From contig CAUEEP010000737.1 of the NCBI GenBank assembly GCA_958450365.1, forward strand, positions 2,717,501 to 2,781,500: a stretch of 64,000 nt of DNA, in the 5' to 3' direction. The notes under the pieces were generated by a model. The model saw nothing but the letters and a program-made list of their open reading frames with translations, was not told the origin of the DNA and made no database searches. Both the position numbers and the translations under genes were made by a program. Position 1 is the first letter of the stretch. Every line of letters begins with the position of its first letter. Source of the stretch: Mesorhabditis belari. Lineage: Eukaryota; Nematoda; Chromadorea; Rhabditida; Rhabditidae. Positions 42,801 to 54,121 of this stretch are shown here, piece after piece.

Positions 42801-45800
42801 AGGCAATCGAGAGAAGCTTGATGGATCAAAAGTCTGCACTTCCGTCATCCCAAATGAGCCTCAGGTTGGGGAAACTTTAGCTAAAAATTAGCCAATAAAT
42901 TAGCCAATAAATTGTAAATTCTTTTAGAATATATCAATAGTACTTAAATTTTCGATTAAATTATTCGATTGAAATCGATTTAAACTCATTTGAAATGTTT
43001 CCAGGTGACCATCGGCGGCGATCGCTCATTCACTTACGATAATGTGTTTGATACACTGGCTGAACAGGTGAAATTTTTGAATTAATCCTTAAATATATAA
43101 TATTATAATCAAAAGAAAGAAATATATTTAATATTTAATATATTTAATATATTTAATATGTAAACTTTTCAAATTTTAGACTGAAGTCTACGAGAAATGC
43201 ATTGATAAACTTGTTGAGGGAACTTTTGATGGCTTCAACGCTACCGTTTTGGCGTACGGACAAGTGGGTTTAAAAATTTTATTTAAATTTATAGTTACTT
43301 TCAGTTCCATTCTAGTAGTTAATTTCATTGGTTCTTTCAAAAATTGAATCTAGACCGGCTCTGGCAAGACGTACACAATGGGAACGGCGTTCGATGCGGG
43401 CAATATCCCGGAGGAGTTGGTAAGGGAAATTACTGTAATCTAAAAGTGGAGAATAGAATTATTCTTGTAAAAAAAAGTCTGAGTGGCTGAAAAACTGGCT
43501 GAAAAACCTTACTATTCAACCTTGGACCATTTAAAGACCAAGCCTGCCTTTTGACCAGTGCAACTCTAACCGTATTTGAGGCTTTAAGCCAGGCCTAATC
43601 TGGCTTTATCGCAAGCCTAGCTCACAAAGGTACCTATTTAGTCATTTAACCAGGGTTGTTCCAAAGAAAATTTCCAAATTGAGCCAAGATTTGGTCAGAC
43701 CTAGCATAGGTAATCAGAATCCAATTTGGCTTGGCTTATCGCTTAATTGGCACAGCCAGAAGGCAGGCCATCCGACTTTTAGCAAGCTCTGGTCTGTTCC
43801 TTTTGTCTGTTACAAGTCGTCGTTTTCGAGGATCCAATACGGAGCAACATTGAGTCAAAGAGGCAAGGATAATACCTCGAAATCCCATCAGTTTATCGAT
43901 GGAAGCGATTTCTAAGCGTTAAAAAAACCGATTTCATCTTATCAAGTATCAATTTTTGAACGAAAATCGAAAACGAAAATCAAGTACAAGATCATTCAGA
44001 TCGGCGTTGTCCCTCGAGCGGTCTACCATGTTTTTCGACGAATCGGCGAGCTGCGAGCTGAAGCAGCCGACAAGGGAATCGTTCCGCCAACATTCGATGT
44101 CTCCGTGCAATTCATCGAGGTTTAAACATCAAACAGACAACGCTTCAGCACATTTGTTTTCAGCTCTACAACGAAGAGATCCTTGATCTGTTATCCGATG
44201 ATCGAACTTCGTCAGCAAACATCAGAATTCATGAGGTTTGGCGTTAAAAAAAATGAGATAAATGCAAATTTTTAAGGGTATTTTTGGTATAAAATAGAAA
44301 CAAAAAACGTGATTTCAAAAAAACGATAAATTTTAGGACGTACAAAAGAACGAGATCTATCTGCACGGGTGCGCGAATCGGCTTGTTTCCGATGCTCATC
44401 AGGTAATCCATTTTATATTAGTTAAGAGATGATTGATTGACTTGGAATCACTTAACCTATAGATATTCTATATTCTAGACGCTCGAGGTTCTCAAGAACG
44501 GTGCGCTGAATCGAACGGTGGCCGCGACGAATATGAACGAGCAATCCTCGCGATCGCACGCCATTTTCACGATGCAGATCCGACAACAGCGAGTCGCTGT
44601 GCATGGAGGTAAATTGTTATGAAAAAAAAGAATGATATCCTAATTTTACGAAGCTATAACAAGATTGTAAACTCTTTTAGAATCAGCCTCTAGCGGGGAA
44701 ACCGAATTGGAGATCTTGACGGCAAAATTCCATTTCGTCGATCTGGCAGGATCGGAGCGATTGAAGCGAACGGGAGCCACGGGAGATCGCGCGAAAGAGG
44801 GCATATCGATCAATTGTGGATTGGTGAGTGGGAAATTAAGATCATATTCAGTAACAGGGTCAACCCAGAGCCGGGCCGAAGCAAGCTCTGGCTTCTGACT
44901 AACCCTGGCCATCTTTTGTTCACAAAAGTTGATTTTAACACTCTTGACCCCAGTTATTTTCCTTTTTCCTTTCTCATCTCCCTTGTATTTCCTTTTTCTT
45001 TCCTGGCAAATAGATGCCGGACAGCTCAGTGGTTAGAGCGTCTGTCCGGAAAGCAAAAGGGTCTGCCAAGAGTCGATGGGTTCAATCCCATCTCCGGAAA
45101 TCTTTCTTTGCCATTCTTTGCTTTAAAGTAACTTTAAGATATCAGTTAATTTATATTAAATTTGTTTTTAATCTTTAAATTTTCAAATGTTTAGCTTGCT
45201 CTTGGTAATGTGATCTCTGCATTGGGTGGAGCTAGCGGGAAGGTGTCTCATGTTCCATACAGAGACTCGAAATTGACTCGTTTATTGCAGGATTCACTCG
45301 GTGGAAACAGGTGGAATAAAAAATAAAATAGATATATAGATAAAATATTAGTACTTTTAAATCTAATAGATAAGTTATCTAGCTGCTTTTTTAAAGCTTC
45401 AAGTGAGCTACGAGTTCTACAGCACATCTAGGACTTTATAGATGAAAGTTTTCGATTTAGATCTAAATGTTTACTGTAGACAACCAATGCTGGCTTATTG
45501 TAGTCTAAAAAAAATATCTAGGCTTACACTGTGGTTGATTTTTGATTTTCGATTTTTCCAGTCGTACCCTAATGATCGCTTGTGTTTCCCCATCGGACAG
45601 CGATTTTGTCGAAACGCTCAACACAATGAAATACGCGAATCGCGCGAAGAACATCAAGAATAAGGTTGGATTTGGTTTATTTGAAAAGAAAATATCTGAA
45701 AAACAAGGGAAATATTGATAAAATGCATGTAGATGAAGCTAAAAAGACTTCAAAATTGAATTCACGTAGCCTAGGAGCTAAAACCAAGCTTCGTTAACTT

Positions 45801-48800
45801 TTTAACTTTCGTGATTCATTGTGATGCATTCTTCGAATCACTTTTTACATTTCTATATTCTTTAGTTTACTTATTATATATTATTTCTATTTCTCTTTTA
45901 CATTTAAAATTCTAGGTTGTCGCCAATCAGGACAAATCGTCGAAAGCAATCGGCGAGCTTCGAGCCCGAATTGCTCAGCTGGAGACTGAGTTGTTAGAGT
46001 ATCGACAGGGTAAGGAATTAAGCGTATTTTTTTTTGCGTACTTTGCACTCAACAAATGTGAACACACCATCTCTCGTGCACTCATTTCTTTTTCTGTTCG
46101 AGTGTCGCAATAAATAAGTGCTGAATAAGCCCCAGAAAGGAGGTGTGCTGGTGATTGGAACCTAGAAAACTACCGTAATCTTTAGTTTTATAGTTTGTCT
46201 AAAATAGATGTCTTTTAGAAAAAGCATTACCTGAAAATGGAAATGAAGAATCTCAAAGTTACAGTATACTTTAAGCTGTACAGTACAGTACACCAATGGC
46301 ACTTGTTTTAGTGGATCTTAAAGCTACAGTAGACCCAGCTACAGTACACCTAGCTACAGTACACCCAGCTACAGTGTACCCAGCTACAGTAGACCCAGCT
46401 ACAGTGCACCCAGCTACAGCGCACCTAGCTACCTAGTACTTTTCAAGCTCCATTTTCAGGTCGTCGCACAGTGAACGGTGATGGTTTAGAGGTTGTATCC
46501 GATCAATATCACGAGAATGTCATGCTTACGGTAATTGATAGAGCTTTATATTCAAGATTCGAATAAGTCTTTCAATTTTTCAGTTTTCAATACTGAAACA
46601 ACAAGAGTTTTCAATGCAAATTTCAGGCTGAAGTGAATCAGCTTCGTTTCCGTGTCAAAGCTTTCCAAGAAACGAATGAAATTTTGCGAGGGAGAAATGT
46701 CGATATTCAGGTATATCTAGATATATGTCGTAGCCGATTATGAATGAATGGGTCTAGGAGCGTCCAATCATCAAGTATTTAGTATCATTCAACGCAGAAT
46801 CATTGATAATTATGTTAAATTTTTGAAATTAGAAAGATTGGATAAAAAGAAAAAAAATTATGGGGCTTCAAAGTTTTCTCTTGAACAAACAGTTTTTTTG
46901 CTCTAATTTTTTTTTCTTTTTATTCAATCTTTCTAATTTAAAAAATTTAACATAATTATCAATGATTCTGCGTTGAATGATACTAAATACTTGATGGTTG
47001 GACGCTCCTAGACCCACTCATTCATCATCGGCTACGGGGGTCCCGCCGATTTTGAATGAAACGTTGTAGCGCCGGCAATTTTTAACCTAAACTCACAAAT
47101 TTGGTACCAATCGACGCAGAATTGAATTCGCTACAAGATGATATAATATTGTCCTCATACATTAAAGGGTTGCTCTACTAGAAAGATTTGCCAAAAAATT
47201 TCATTCATAATCGGCTACGACATACACATAATATCTTAACTCTATAAATGCAAATTTCCCAGACGAAACTCGATTGTGCCAAGGTCGGTGTGGTGTTGAG
47301 CGGTGATGGGAAAGGTGAGTGGAAAGAGGAAGAGGAAGAAGTAGAAGAAGAAGAAGAAGAAGAAGAACAACAACAACAACAGCAATCATTCATAATTATT
47401 CTTCTATCTATTCTAGTTTTAGATTTTAGACTTAATTATGTAAATTTTCCAGACGATGACGCTTTCTCGAACGTCGTCCGTGGGTATGTCGATGAAGTGG
47501 AAAGGGTAAGGGCAAAATATTACAAGAATTTGAATATTAAAACTTTGGTAGAAAAAAAAACAAGTAAAATTTTGCCTAATCTTAACTATAGTTTAAATTG
47601 ATAAACTTCTTGAATAATTTCTAAACTTCGATAGTTTTAAGAAGCTCACAAATGTGTGAGAGAAAATTATTTACACATTTAACGATAAATTCTACATTTA
47701 TTAGGTTGATGCAAAAGTCTTTTTCATTTTTTTCGTACTTCTGTTAAAAAGTAACAAATTCACCAATTAATCTATAGTTTGCTCTATAAAAAAAGTGTTT
47801 TTTTGTTCAATTTGCATCTTTTTAAATGAATTTCGGTTCACTTTGAAGCAAATTCGAGAGTGAAAAACGCCTTTTTCGTAAAAATCTATAAAAAACTCTA
47901 CGGAAAAATTGGCTGAATGAATTTCTCTGAAATTTTGGCGAAATATCAAACGTTTTTTTTCTCTATCTTTTATCTATTGACACGAAGATAGGCTTTCTTT
48001 AGCTAAGGTGTCTAAACCGCATCATCGAGTTAGCCCTTTTTGACTACCCGACTTCATACTCTCAAGAAAATCCAGGCATTCAATATTTTTAAACCCGTTT
48101 TAATGTTATTTTGCAGAAAAATAATTGGTTTTTTTAATGAAATCAACCGTAGTTTAATTCGTGCATTTGTTGGCTTGAAACGGCAGACGAAAAAAATGAA
48201 AAAGACTTTTGCATCAACCTAATAGATATAGATATTTAAGATAATCTTTAATATTTTATAAATTTTTAGATTCGATCTCAACTTTACGAATCACAGGCAA
48301 CTTGTGAACAATTGAGACGCGAGAGTACGAGGTGGAAAAATCAGGTGAGTAGAGAAGAAGTGAAGGAATTCAAAAGATAAGTAGATTTCTGGAGAGGGCA
48401 TTGAACGATTGACCTTTTGCTTTCTAGACAGCTTTTTAGTCAGCTTTTCAGACAGCTTTCTAGACAGCTTTTCAGACAGCTTTCCAGACAGCTTTCCAGA
48501 CAGCTTTCCAGCCAGCTTTCTAGACAGCTTTCTAGACAGCTTTCTAGACAATTCCTCTAACTACTAAGCTATCTGATACCTTAACTTGAAAAAAGAAAAA
48601 GGGAAAGACAAGGGGGAAGAAGAAAAGAAGAAAGAAAGAAAGAAAGAAAGAACTTCATTAAAATAGTACTTCTTTAAATTTCATTGATTTTTAGGCAATG
48701 TCTGGCGGTGGAATGGGTCAATCGATGTCGATGTTTGACAGTGGACAAGCACAACTCATTGACGAAGCGAGAGGAGATGTGGAGAAGTTGAGGGGAAGAT

Positions 48801-51800
48801 TGGCATCAATACAAGCAAATGATAATGGAGGTTGGAGAGGAAAAGGATCATAGAATTCCGATCGAAATCCAAAGTAAATAACATAATTTTCTTTAGAGAC
48901 TTCTGACTACGCATCTCCATTAGAGAACACTGAAGAGGACGCGACGGATGAAGGTTTAGTTTTTTTTTATATCTTATAATTGTACTTTTAGAAACAACTT
49001 AATTTTTAAAAAAGCTACTGTAAATACTGTAATAGTACCCCACCGCCCATAATGACGGTGCGGAGTGTTGCGTAGTCTAGTTTTGAACGAGTTTTTCTCG
49101 GCACTGGCTTATGCTACAATGTTCGTTTAGGTATCAAAAGATAGCCCTGAATTTTAGCTATTTTTTGATACCAAAGACGCATTTTTTGAAAGTACGGGCG
49201 CTTTGAAAAAAATGAAATACGAAAAAACTTTTGCGACTACGCGACTGTACGAGGGTACTATTACAGTATTTACGGTAGAACTTTAAAAAGCCAAAAAGGA
49301 TTTTGTTTAAGGTGAGGGTGACGATGAAGAAGAACTACCCGACGATGAAAATCCGGAAACAACAGCATTGAGGGAGAATCTAGCTGATTTACAGACTGAA
49401 ATCAACATCAAAGAGAGGTGAGTGAATAGAGAAATCGAGCAATCATAAACTATTTACAATACAATTTCAAACAATGATGATCAAGTACGATAGTACTTCT
49501 TTGAATTTCATTGATTTCTAGGCAATTTCTGGCGGTGGTCAAGCGTCACTAAAACCCTAATCACCATTTCTAGATTGATCTCCGAATTGGAGCGATCTGA
49601 GCGTCGTCTCTCCGAGGTCCGTCTAACATATGAGAGAAAATTAACAGAACTCTCGACTAAAATCAAAGCAACTGAAGCAGAAAGGGATAAGATGTTGGCT
49701 GATATGGTGAAAGGATCGACGGATAAAGCTGGAGAAGAAAGGGCTAAGGTTGGGTAAAATTGTAAAAGTTTAACTTTAAAACAAATTTCAGATGATTCGC
49801 GATGATTACGAGCGAAAATTGTCCGATATGCGACATGAGTTTAAAAAGTTGCAAATGATAGAGAGAGAACACAAGAGAATGCAAGCAAGGCAAGAAGTCG
49901 AGAGACAACAGATGATGAGATATCAATCCGAATTGAAAGACCTCAAGAAGATCAAGGTTTCGATCAGCTTTTTGGTTCACTTTACGTCTGTCTGTCTTTC
50001 TGTAGCTCTTGGGTACGGTAGCCAGCTGGATACTGTAGTCGAGTTACTATAGCTAAGCTAAAATGCTTGGATTCTATAGCTAAGCTATTGGATACGGTAG
50101 TTGACTGGATAATGTAGCCGAGCTATCGAGTACCGTAGCCATTGGGTACGGTAGAGGAGGTTGGGACACGGTAGACGAGCTTGGGGTACAGTAGAGGAGC
50201 TTGGGGTACAGTAGAGGAGCTTGGGGTACAGTAGAGGAGATTGGGGTACGGTAGACGAGCTCAGGGTACAGTAGAGGAGTTTGGGGTACGGTAGATGAGC
50301 TTGGGGTACAGCAGAGGAGCTTGGGATACAGTAGATGAGCTTGGGGTACGGTAGACGAGCTTGGGGCACGGTAGACGAGCCTGGGGTGCAGTAGACGAGC
50401 TTGGGATACGGTACGGTACACTTTAGAGAACCAGTGGCATAATCAGCTACATAGTTTACTGTTTACAGGTCGATTTGGTGAAGAAAATCCGTGATGAGAT
50501 AAAACGCGCACAACAAGATACGATGAAGAATGCGAAGAAGATAGCCGCTTTGGATAAAGAGGCCAGGTGGGCTGTTAACTGAATATCTATTTAAAATAGA
50601 AATTGAATATCTAGATTTCTCTAATATCAGCTAGGTAGCTTTTCTAAAATTTGCATTAACCTTGAAAATTAGTATTTGTAAATTAGCATCGGAAAACTCT
50701 TGATTCCCTCGTTCTTTCCGAGACTCTGATTCTTATTTTCATATTTATTTTTCATAACTTTGCATATTTCATTTCAAAAATGTAAGAATTTAAAAATCTG
50801 ATTACTTTTCCGTTTTTATTACGATTAACCCTTGTTCAATCCTTTACCCTCAACAAAACACAACAGATAAAGCGAAATCGGTAGACAACTTTTATAATAT
50901 AATAGATAAACTATAATATATCCGTTTACAGAAAGAAAGACAATCAAATCCGAATGTTGGAAACAAAAGATAAACAACGAGAAGCGTTTATGAAGAGAAC
51001 AACGGAAGAGGTGGGGAAATAAGAGTAAGATAAAAGATAAAAGATAAAAGATAAAGATAAAAGGTAAAGATAAAGATCAAAGATCAAAGATAAAAGATAA
51101 AAGATAAAAGATAAAGATAAAAGATCAAGATCAAGATAAAGATAAAATATAAAGATAAAGATAAAAGATAAAAGGTAAAGATAAAGATCAAAGATAAAAG
51201 ATAAAAGATAAAGATAAAGATAAAAATAAAGATAAAAGATCAAAGATAAATGATAAAAGATAAAATCAAAGCTCTATGCACTTTAAAACGCTCATTTTTC
51301 ACTTAATTTTTAGGTAAATCGACTTCGAAAAGCTCAACGAGACGCGCAACGGACGGCGAGTCAAAACGCACGAGCGGCGACCAGGTAAAGTTTTTTTTTG
51401 CAGCTTTCAAATCGATTCAAATCGATTGATTTCAAGAGGCCAATCCTTCTAACTTCCCCAAACTCACTTAATATAAAATGCCTAAAGCTAAAGCTTGATT
51501 TCAAATCTTTAAATTTCAGAGGCAATGCTGTGGCCAAGGGTCCACTAAAAAATCAAAAAGAAATGTTCAATCCACGAGCCGCTAAAGCAAAATGGATGGC
51601 CATTGAGAAGAAGGTTTCATTTCATTTATTCTTTTTTATTTATTAATTAAGTATTTATTAATTAAAAATTCTATTATCTTTTATTTTCAGTTGATGCGTC
51701 TCGTCTCTGAGAAGCAAACCGTGCACAAAATGGAAGAGGAATTGGAGAGGAGAATATCGGAGAGACACACTTTATTGGATCAGATCATTGCATTGGTGAG

Positions 51801-52363
51801 AAGATTTTAGAGATCGCGTTACTGTAGCTGTTCAAATTTCTAGGAAAAAGCGTTCGTTTCGGTGCAAGAGGTGGCTGAACGAGAGGCGATCGGCGAAGAG
51901 CTCGAGGGTGTACGGTAAGCACTTACATAGAAAGGGAATTCAATAGAAAATGGGCTTTGGGAAATTTCGAAACAAATTAGCCTATTTTAGAGAGAAGATT
52001 CGGAGCTTTTAAATGCTATCAAATAGCTATAAGTTGAAAAGTAAAGATTGAGAATAAAGGGTTATTTAATAAAGGGTTGAAAGCGATCATTGAAATGATG
52101 ATTGTTTCGAGTTTTCTTCTGAATGATCATTTGAGAGTTGAGATTTGAGATTCTAATCTCTGATTAGAGATTCTAATCTCTAATCAGAGATTCTAATCTC
52201 TAATCAGAGATTTGAGATTTTCGGAATTTTTTTATGAATAGTAGGAAGGATTTGAGCGAGATTTGAGATTTCTGATTAGAGATTTAGAGCGAAACTTCGC
52301 TATGTGCAAGATTTGATCCAAGAAACTCAACAAACGATCGCCTCGGTTGACGACACGACAAAG
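39865..52363 (+). CDS. klp-12: KIF21-type kinesin KLP-12 (3' end unresolved)
   Basis: Plus-end-directed kinesin-4 family motor that regulates microtubule growth. 30 exons found: 39865-39920, 42789-42864, 43005-43067, 43180-43263, 43354-43419, 44000-44119, 44164-44235, 44337-44402, 44479-44608, 44681-44823, 45195-45310, 45562-45664, 45916-46009, 46460-46530, 46627-46710, 47263-47314, 47453-47505, 48270-48344, 48695-48830, 48897-48953, 49312-49417, 49574-49748, 49792-49956, 50469-50566, 50932-51010, 51314-51384, 51520-51613, 51691-51795, 51844-51914, 52288-52363 (919 codons). The motor occupies residues 10-365: [30 protein letters not shown] (P-loop), [14 protein letters not shown] (switch I), [18 protein letters not shown] (switch II). 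The TGFD-like insert and [11 protein letters not shown] resemble KIF21. Coiled coil follows with an acidic patch ([14 protein letters not shown]). No WD40 domain was found, and no stop codon is assigned. Confidence 0.93.
40242..40331 (+). repeat. 90-bp repeat, copy 1 (klp-12 intron 1)
   Basis: GAATTTGATTCGATTCAGAG through CACCCATCTTGTAGATTTTTAA recurs at 41297-41391, where a 12-nt insertion separates two TTCAAAA words. Non-coding segmental copy within the same intron. Confidence 0.85.
41297..41391 (+). repeat. 90-bp repeat, copy 2 (klp-12 intron 1)
   Basis: See the 40242 copy. The two units are in direct orientation about 1.05 kb apart. Confidence 0.85.
42240..42508 (+). mobile_element. MITE family A, copy in klp-12 intron 1
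   Basis: TACCGTAAATACTGTAATAG...ACAGTATTTACGGTA, 269 bp, closest to the 3966 and 49016 copies over the whole interior (GCGGAGTGTTGCGTAGTCTAG, CGACTGTACGAGGGGGGTGG). Confidence 0.88.
45013..45099 (+). repeat. tRNA-like sequence in klp-12 intron 10
   Basis: TGCCGGA...TCCGGAA can form a 6-of-7-bp acceptor stem. GCTCAGTGGTTAGAGC forms a perfect D arm (A box), and GATGGGTTCAATCCCATC a perfect T arm (B box). The anticodon region (GTCTGTCCGGAAAGCAAAAG) does not fold into a 5-bp stem with a 7-nt loop, and the variable region is long. It is best read as a tRNA pseudogene or SINE head rather than a working tRNA. Confidence 0.5.
46270..46440. repeat. AGCTACAGTRYACCC tandem repeat
   Basis: About nine copies of a 15-18 bp unit built on AGCTACAGTACACCC in klp-12 intron 13. 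Non-coding. Confidence 0.85.
46724..47225. mobile_element. 500-bp TIR element with internal foldback, klp-12 intron 15
   Basis: Outer inverted repeats TATGTCGTAGCCGATTATGA... and ...TCATAATCGGCTACGACATA enclose an inner near-palindrome (about 46741-47031): GGGTCTAGGAGCGTCCAATC pairs with GGTTGGACGCTCCTAGACCC and GATAATTATGTTAAATTTTT with its complement. It carries two TCGACGCAGAAT-like words. Non-autonomous, fills most of the intron. Confidence 0.8.
47324..47385. repeat. (GAA)n(CAA)n microsatellite
   Basis: Purine-rich GAAGAAGAA then CAACAACAACAG in klp-12 intron 16, immediately after the donor. An unspliced reading would add a Glu/Gln tract, but the GTGAGT donor at 47315 excludes it. Confidence 0.9.
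47704..48219. mobile_element. Non-autonomous mariner-type MITE, klp-12 intron 17
   Basis: TA-flanked (47702-47703, 48220-48221) element with about 35-bp inverted ends: GGTTGATGCAAAAGTCTTTT... and ...AAAAGACTTTTGCATCAACC. The terminus resembles mariner ends of the GGTTGRTGCAAAAGT type and differs from the 9.7-kb mariner. 516 bp without transposase. Confidence 0.85.
48424..48550. repeat. (CAGACAGCTTTC)n 12-bp tandem repeat
   Basis: Ten or so variants of CAGACAGCTTTC in klp-12 intron 18. The minus-strand open frame (KLSRKLSGKLS) is a by-product. Confidence 0.9.
49016..49277 (+). mobile_element. MITE family A, copy in klp-12 intron 20
   Basis: TACTGTAAATACTGTAATAG...CAGTATTTACGGTA, nearly identical to the 42240 copy apart from a 10-nt deletion near the right arm (GTACGAGG|GTACTATTAC). 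Second insertion in the same gene. Confidence 0.88.
50030..50412. repeat. 20-bp tandem repeat in klp-12 intron 23
   Basis: About 13 regular copies of GTACAGTAGAGGAGCTTGGG (variants CGGTAGACGAGC) from 50140, preceded by degenerate GTACGGTAG units. The minus-strand open frames ([11 protein letters not shown]) are repeat artefacts. Confidence 0.92.
51015..51268. repeat. (AAAGATA)n low-complexity tract
   Basis: 250 bp of AAAGATAAAAGATA variants in klp-12 intron 25. Purine-biased, non-coding. Confidence 0.92.
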
Positions 52364-54121
52364 GTCAGTCTTCGGAAAGTAGTATTAGAGTTTTTTTTTC
52401 TCTAGAAATTGCTTCTTTCTATTGTAATCTTGTCTAGTTTCTGTTCAATCCATCATTTAACCCTTAGAGAATCACTCAAAAGAGATAGATTGATTTCAAT
52501 TGCTTTAGATTGCTTTAAACTAGATTGCTTTAAACTAGATTGATTTAAACTTAAGCTTGTTTTTCAACTACCCTTAGAGAGTCACTCAAAAGATTGCTTT
52601 AAATTGCTTTAAACTAGACTAGATTGCTTTAAACTTAAGACAAAATTACGAATTATGATCTTTTTGAAAATCGGTACTTTTCCAGCAACTCAATTTACTT
52701 AGATCAGGTGGTCAAATGACATTTTGCTATCTACCATTCGACGCAGAATTTCACACTAATTCCGAATATGATTTCAGCTTTTGCTATGCGCTACCATATC
52801 AAAAGTTATACGAGTTTAAAGTTTTCGCAAGCCCATTTTCGAACTCAAGATCAAATTCTGATAAGTTAGTTTCTCCAAAGGGTTTCAAAAACCGCCAGTG
52901 GCCGAGTAGTGAGTTCGCATGGGAAGCGAAGCGCCAGTGGCCGAGTATTGAGTTGGCATTGGAAGCGAACGTTCTTCATCTTATTCTAAATATCTTTCTC
53001 GTTATATGCAAATTCCCAGGCAAAAAAGGCTTTATTTTAATCAAAGAAAAGTTTATTTTTGTAGAAGTAAAATGAAGAATATTTCAAGCAAAAAAAAGGG
53101 TTTTTAATGCAGAAAATAGGCAAGATTGTAAAAACGAGTGATTGAGGCTAAAAGTTTAGGGTAATTGGCAAGACTAATTGTGAAGAGACGGTGGCTTTAA
53201 ATGGGGAATTTTTCATGTAAATTTTGTATACCGTATTTTCTCTAATAGTAGTGCACCCCGGCCGAGTTGGTGACGATTTTACGGTTCCCAAGCTTTTGCA
53301 GAAGCTCAACACTCAAATCATCGTCAAGATCTCATCATCAGCTACATTTTCCGATCCCACATCGATAGGTTCTGATAATCGGTTCTTGAGATTTCGAGGA
53401 ATTTAGTCTACAATACTGCTAGTAGGGGTAATTCTAAAATTGTTGACTAGAACCGACTATTAGAACGGGTTATTTCGGGTTATTTATTGGGTAAGTACCG
53501 GTGACCTTTTCCTAACCAGAAGCACATCGTTTAGAAATGATTTACCGTATTCGCTCTAATAGTAGAGCCGAGTTGATGACTATTTTACGGTTTCCAAGCT
53601 TTTGCAGAAGCTCAACACTCTAACAGCTACATTTTCCAATCCCACATCGATAGATTTTGATAAGCAGTTCTCGAGATTTCAAGGAATTTAGGCGTGCACT
53701 ACTATTAGAGTGCGGGTGCACTACTATTAGAGAAAGTACGGTATTTCGAGTACGAAATTGGTTCAATTTAAAGAAGAGAAGAGAAAAAAAGCGTTCTTTG
53801 GTGACGACTTATGATAGAAATTGATTTCTTTTAGAAAGTTTCTTTTAGAAAGCTGACATTTCGAGTAACGATAATTTGAGTCATTTTTTTTAGCGAATTA
53901 ACAAAAAGGATTAAAGGATTGGTGTCTTTTTAACGTAGAAAAAGAAAATAAAATAAATGGAATGGCGCACCACGTAGTCCATATGTACAAAAAGGCAAAA
54001 CTCTCCCATAAAAAAAAGTTAAAAAAAAACAAAAAGATTTTGAATTTCTTACACACAAAATCACAACAATAAAGCAAAAAAAAATGGAGTTTTCTTTTTT
54101 CTTTTTGGTTTTTGATCTTTT
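52364..54121. other. Interval holding the unresolved klp-12 3' end and repeats
   Basis: An in-phase candidate exon follows TTTTCCAG at 52686 (CAACTCAATTTACTTAGATC, encoding QLNLLRS), but what follows is repeat-like. Contents: a diverged copy of the 15.8-kb repeat (about 52700-52850); two 36-bp units with CGCCAGTGGCCGAGTATTGA; and two copies of the CTAATAGTAGTGCACC unit (53230-53430 and 53550-53750) related to 1-575. No WD40 coding is visible. Confidence 0.45.

Noticed and set aside
45013..45099. Functional tRNA gene
   Set aside because: D and T arms fit but the anticodon arm does not fold; reported only as tRNA-like.
50080..50421. Minus-strand open frame with [11 protein letters not shown] repeats; also considered as a CRISPR-like array
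   Set aside because: The 20-bp units are directly adjacent without unique spacers, in an intron of klp-12; this is a minisatellite.
52716..53075. 119-codon plus-strand ORF as klp-12 C-terminus
   Set aside because: The sequence aligns with the dispersed repeat at 15.8 kb and contains tandem CGCCAGTGGCCGAG units; no kinesin-like coding.
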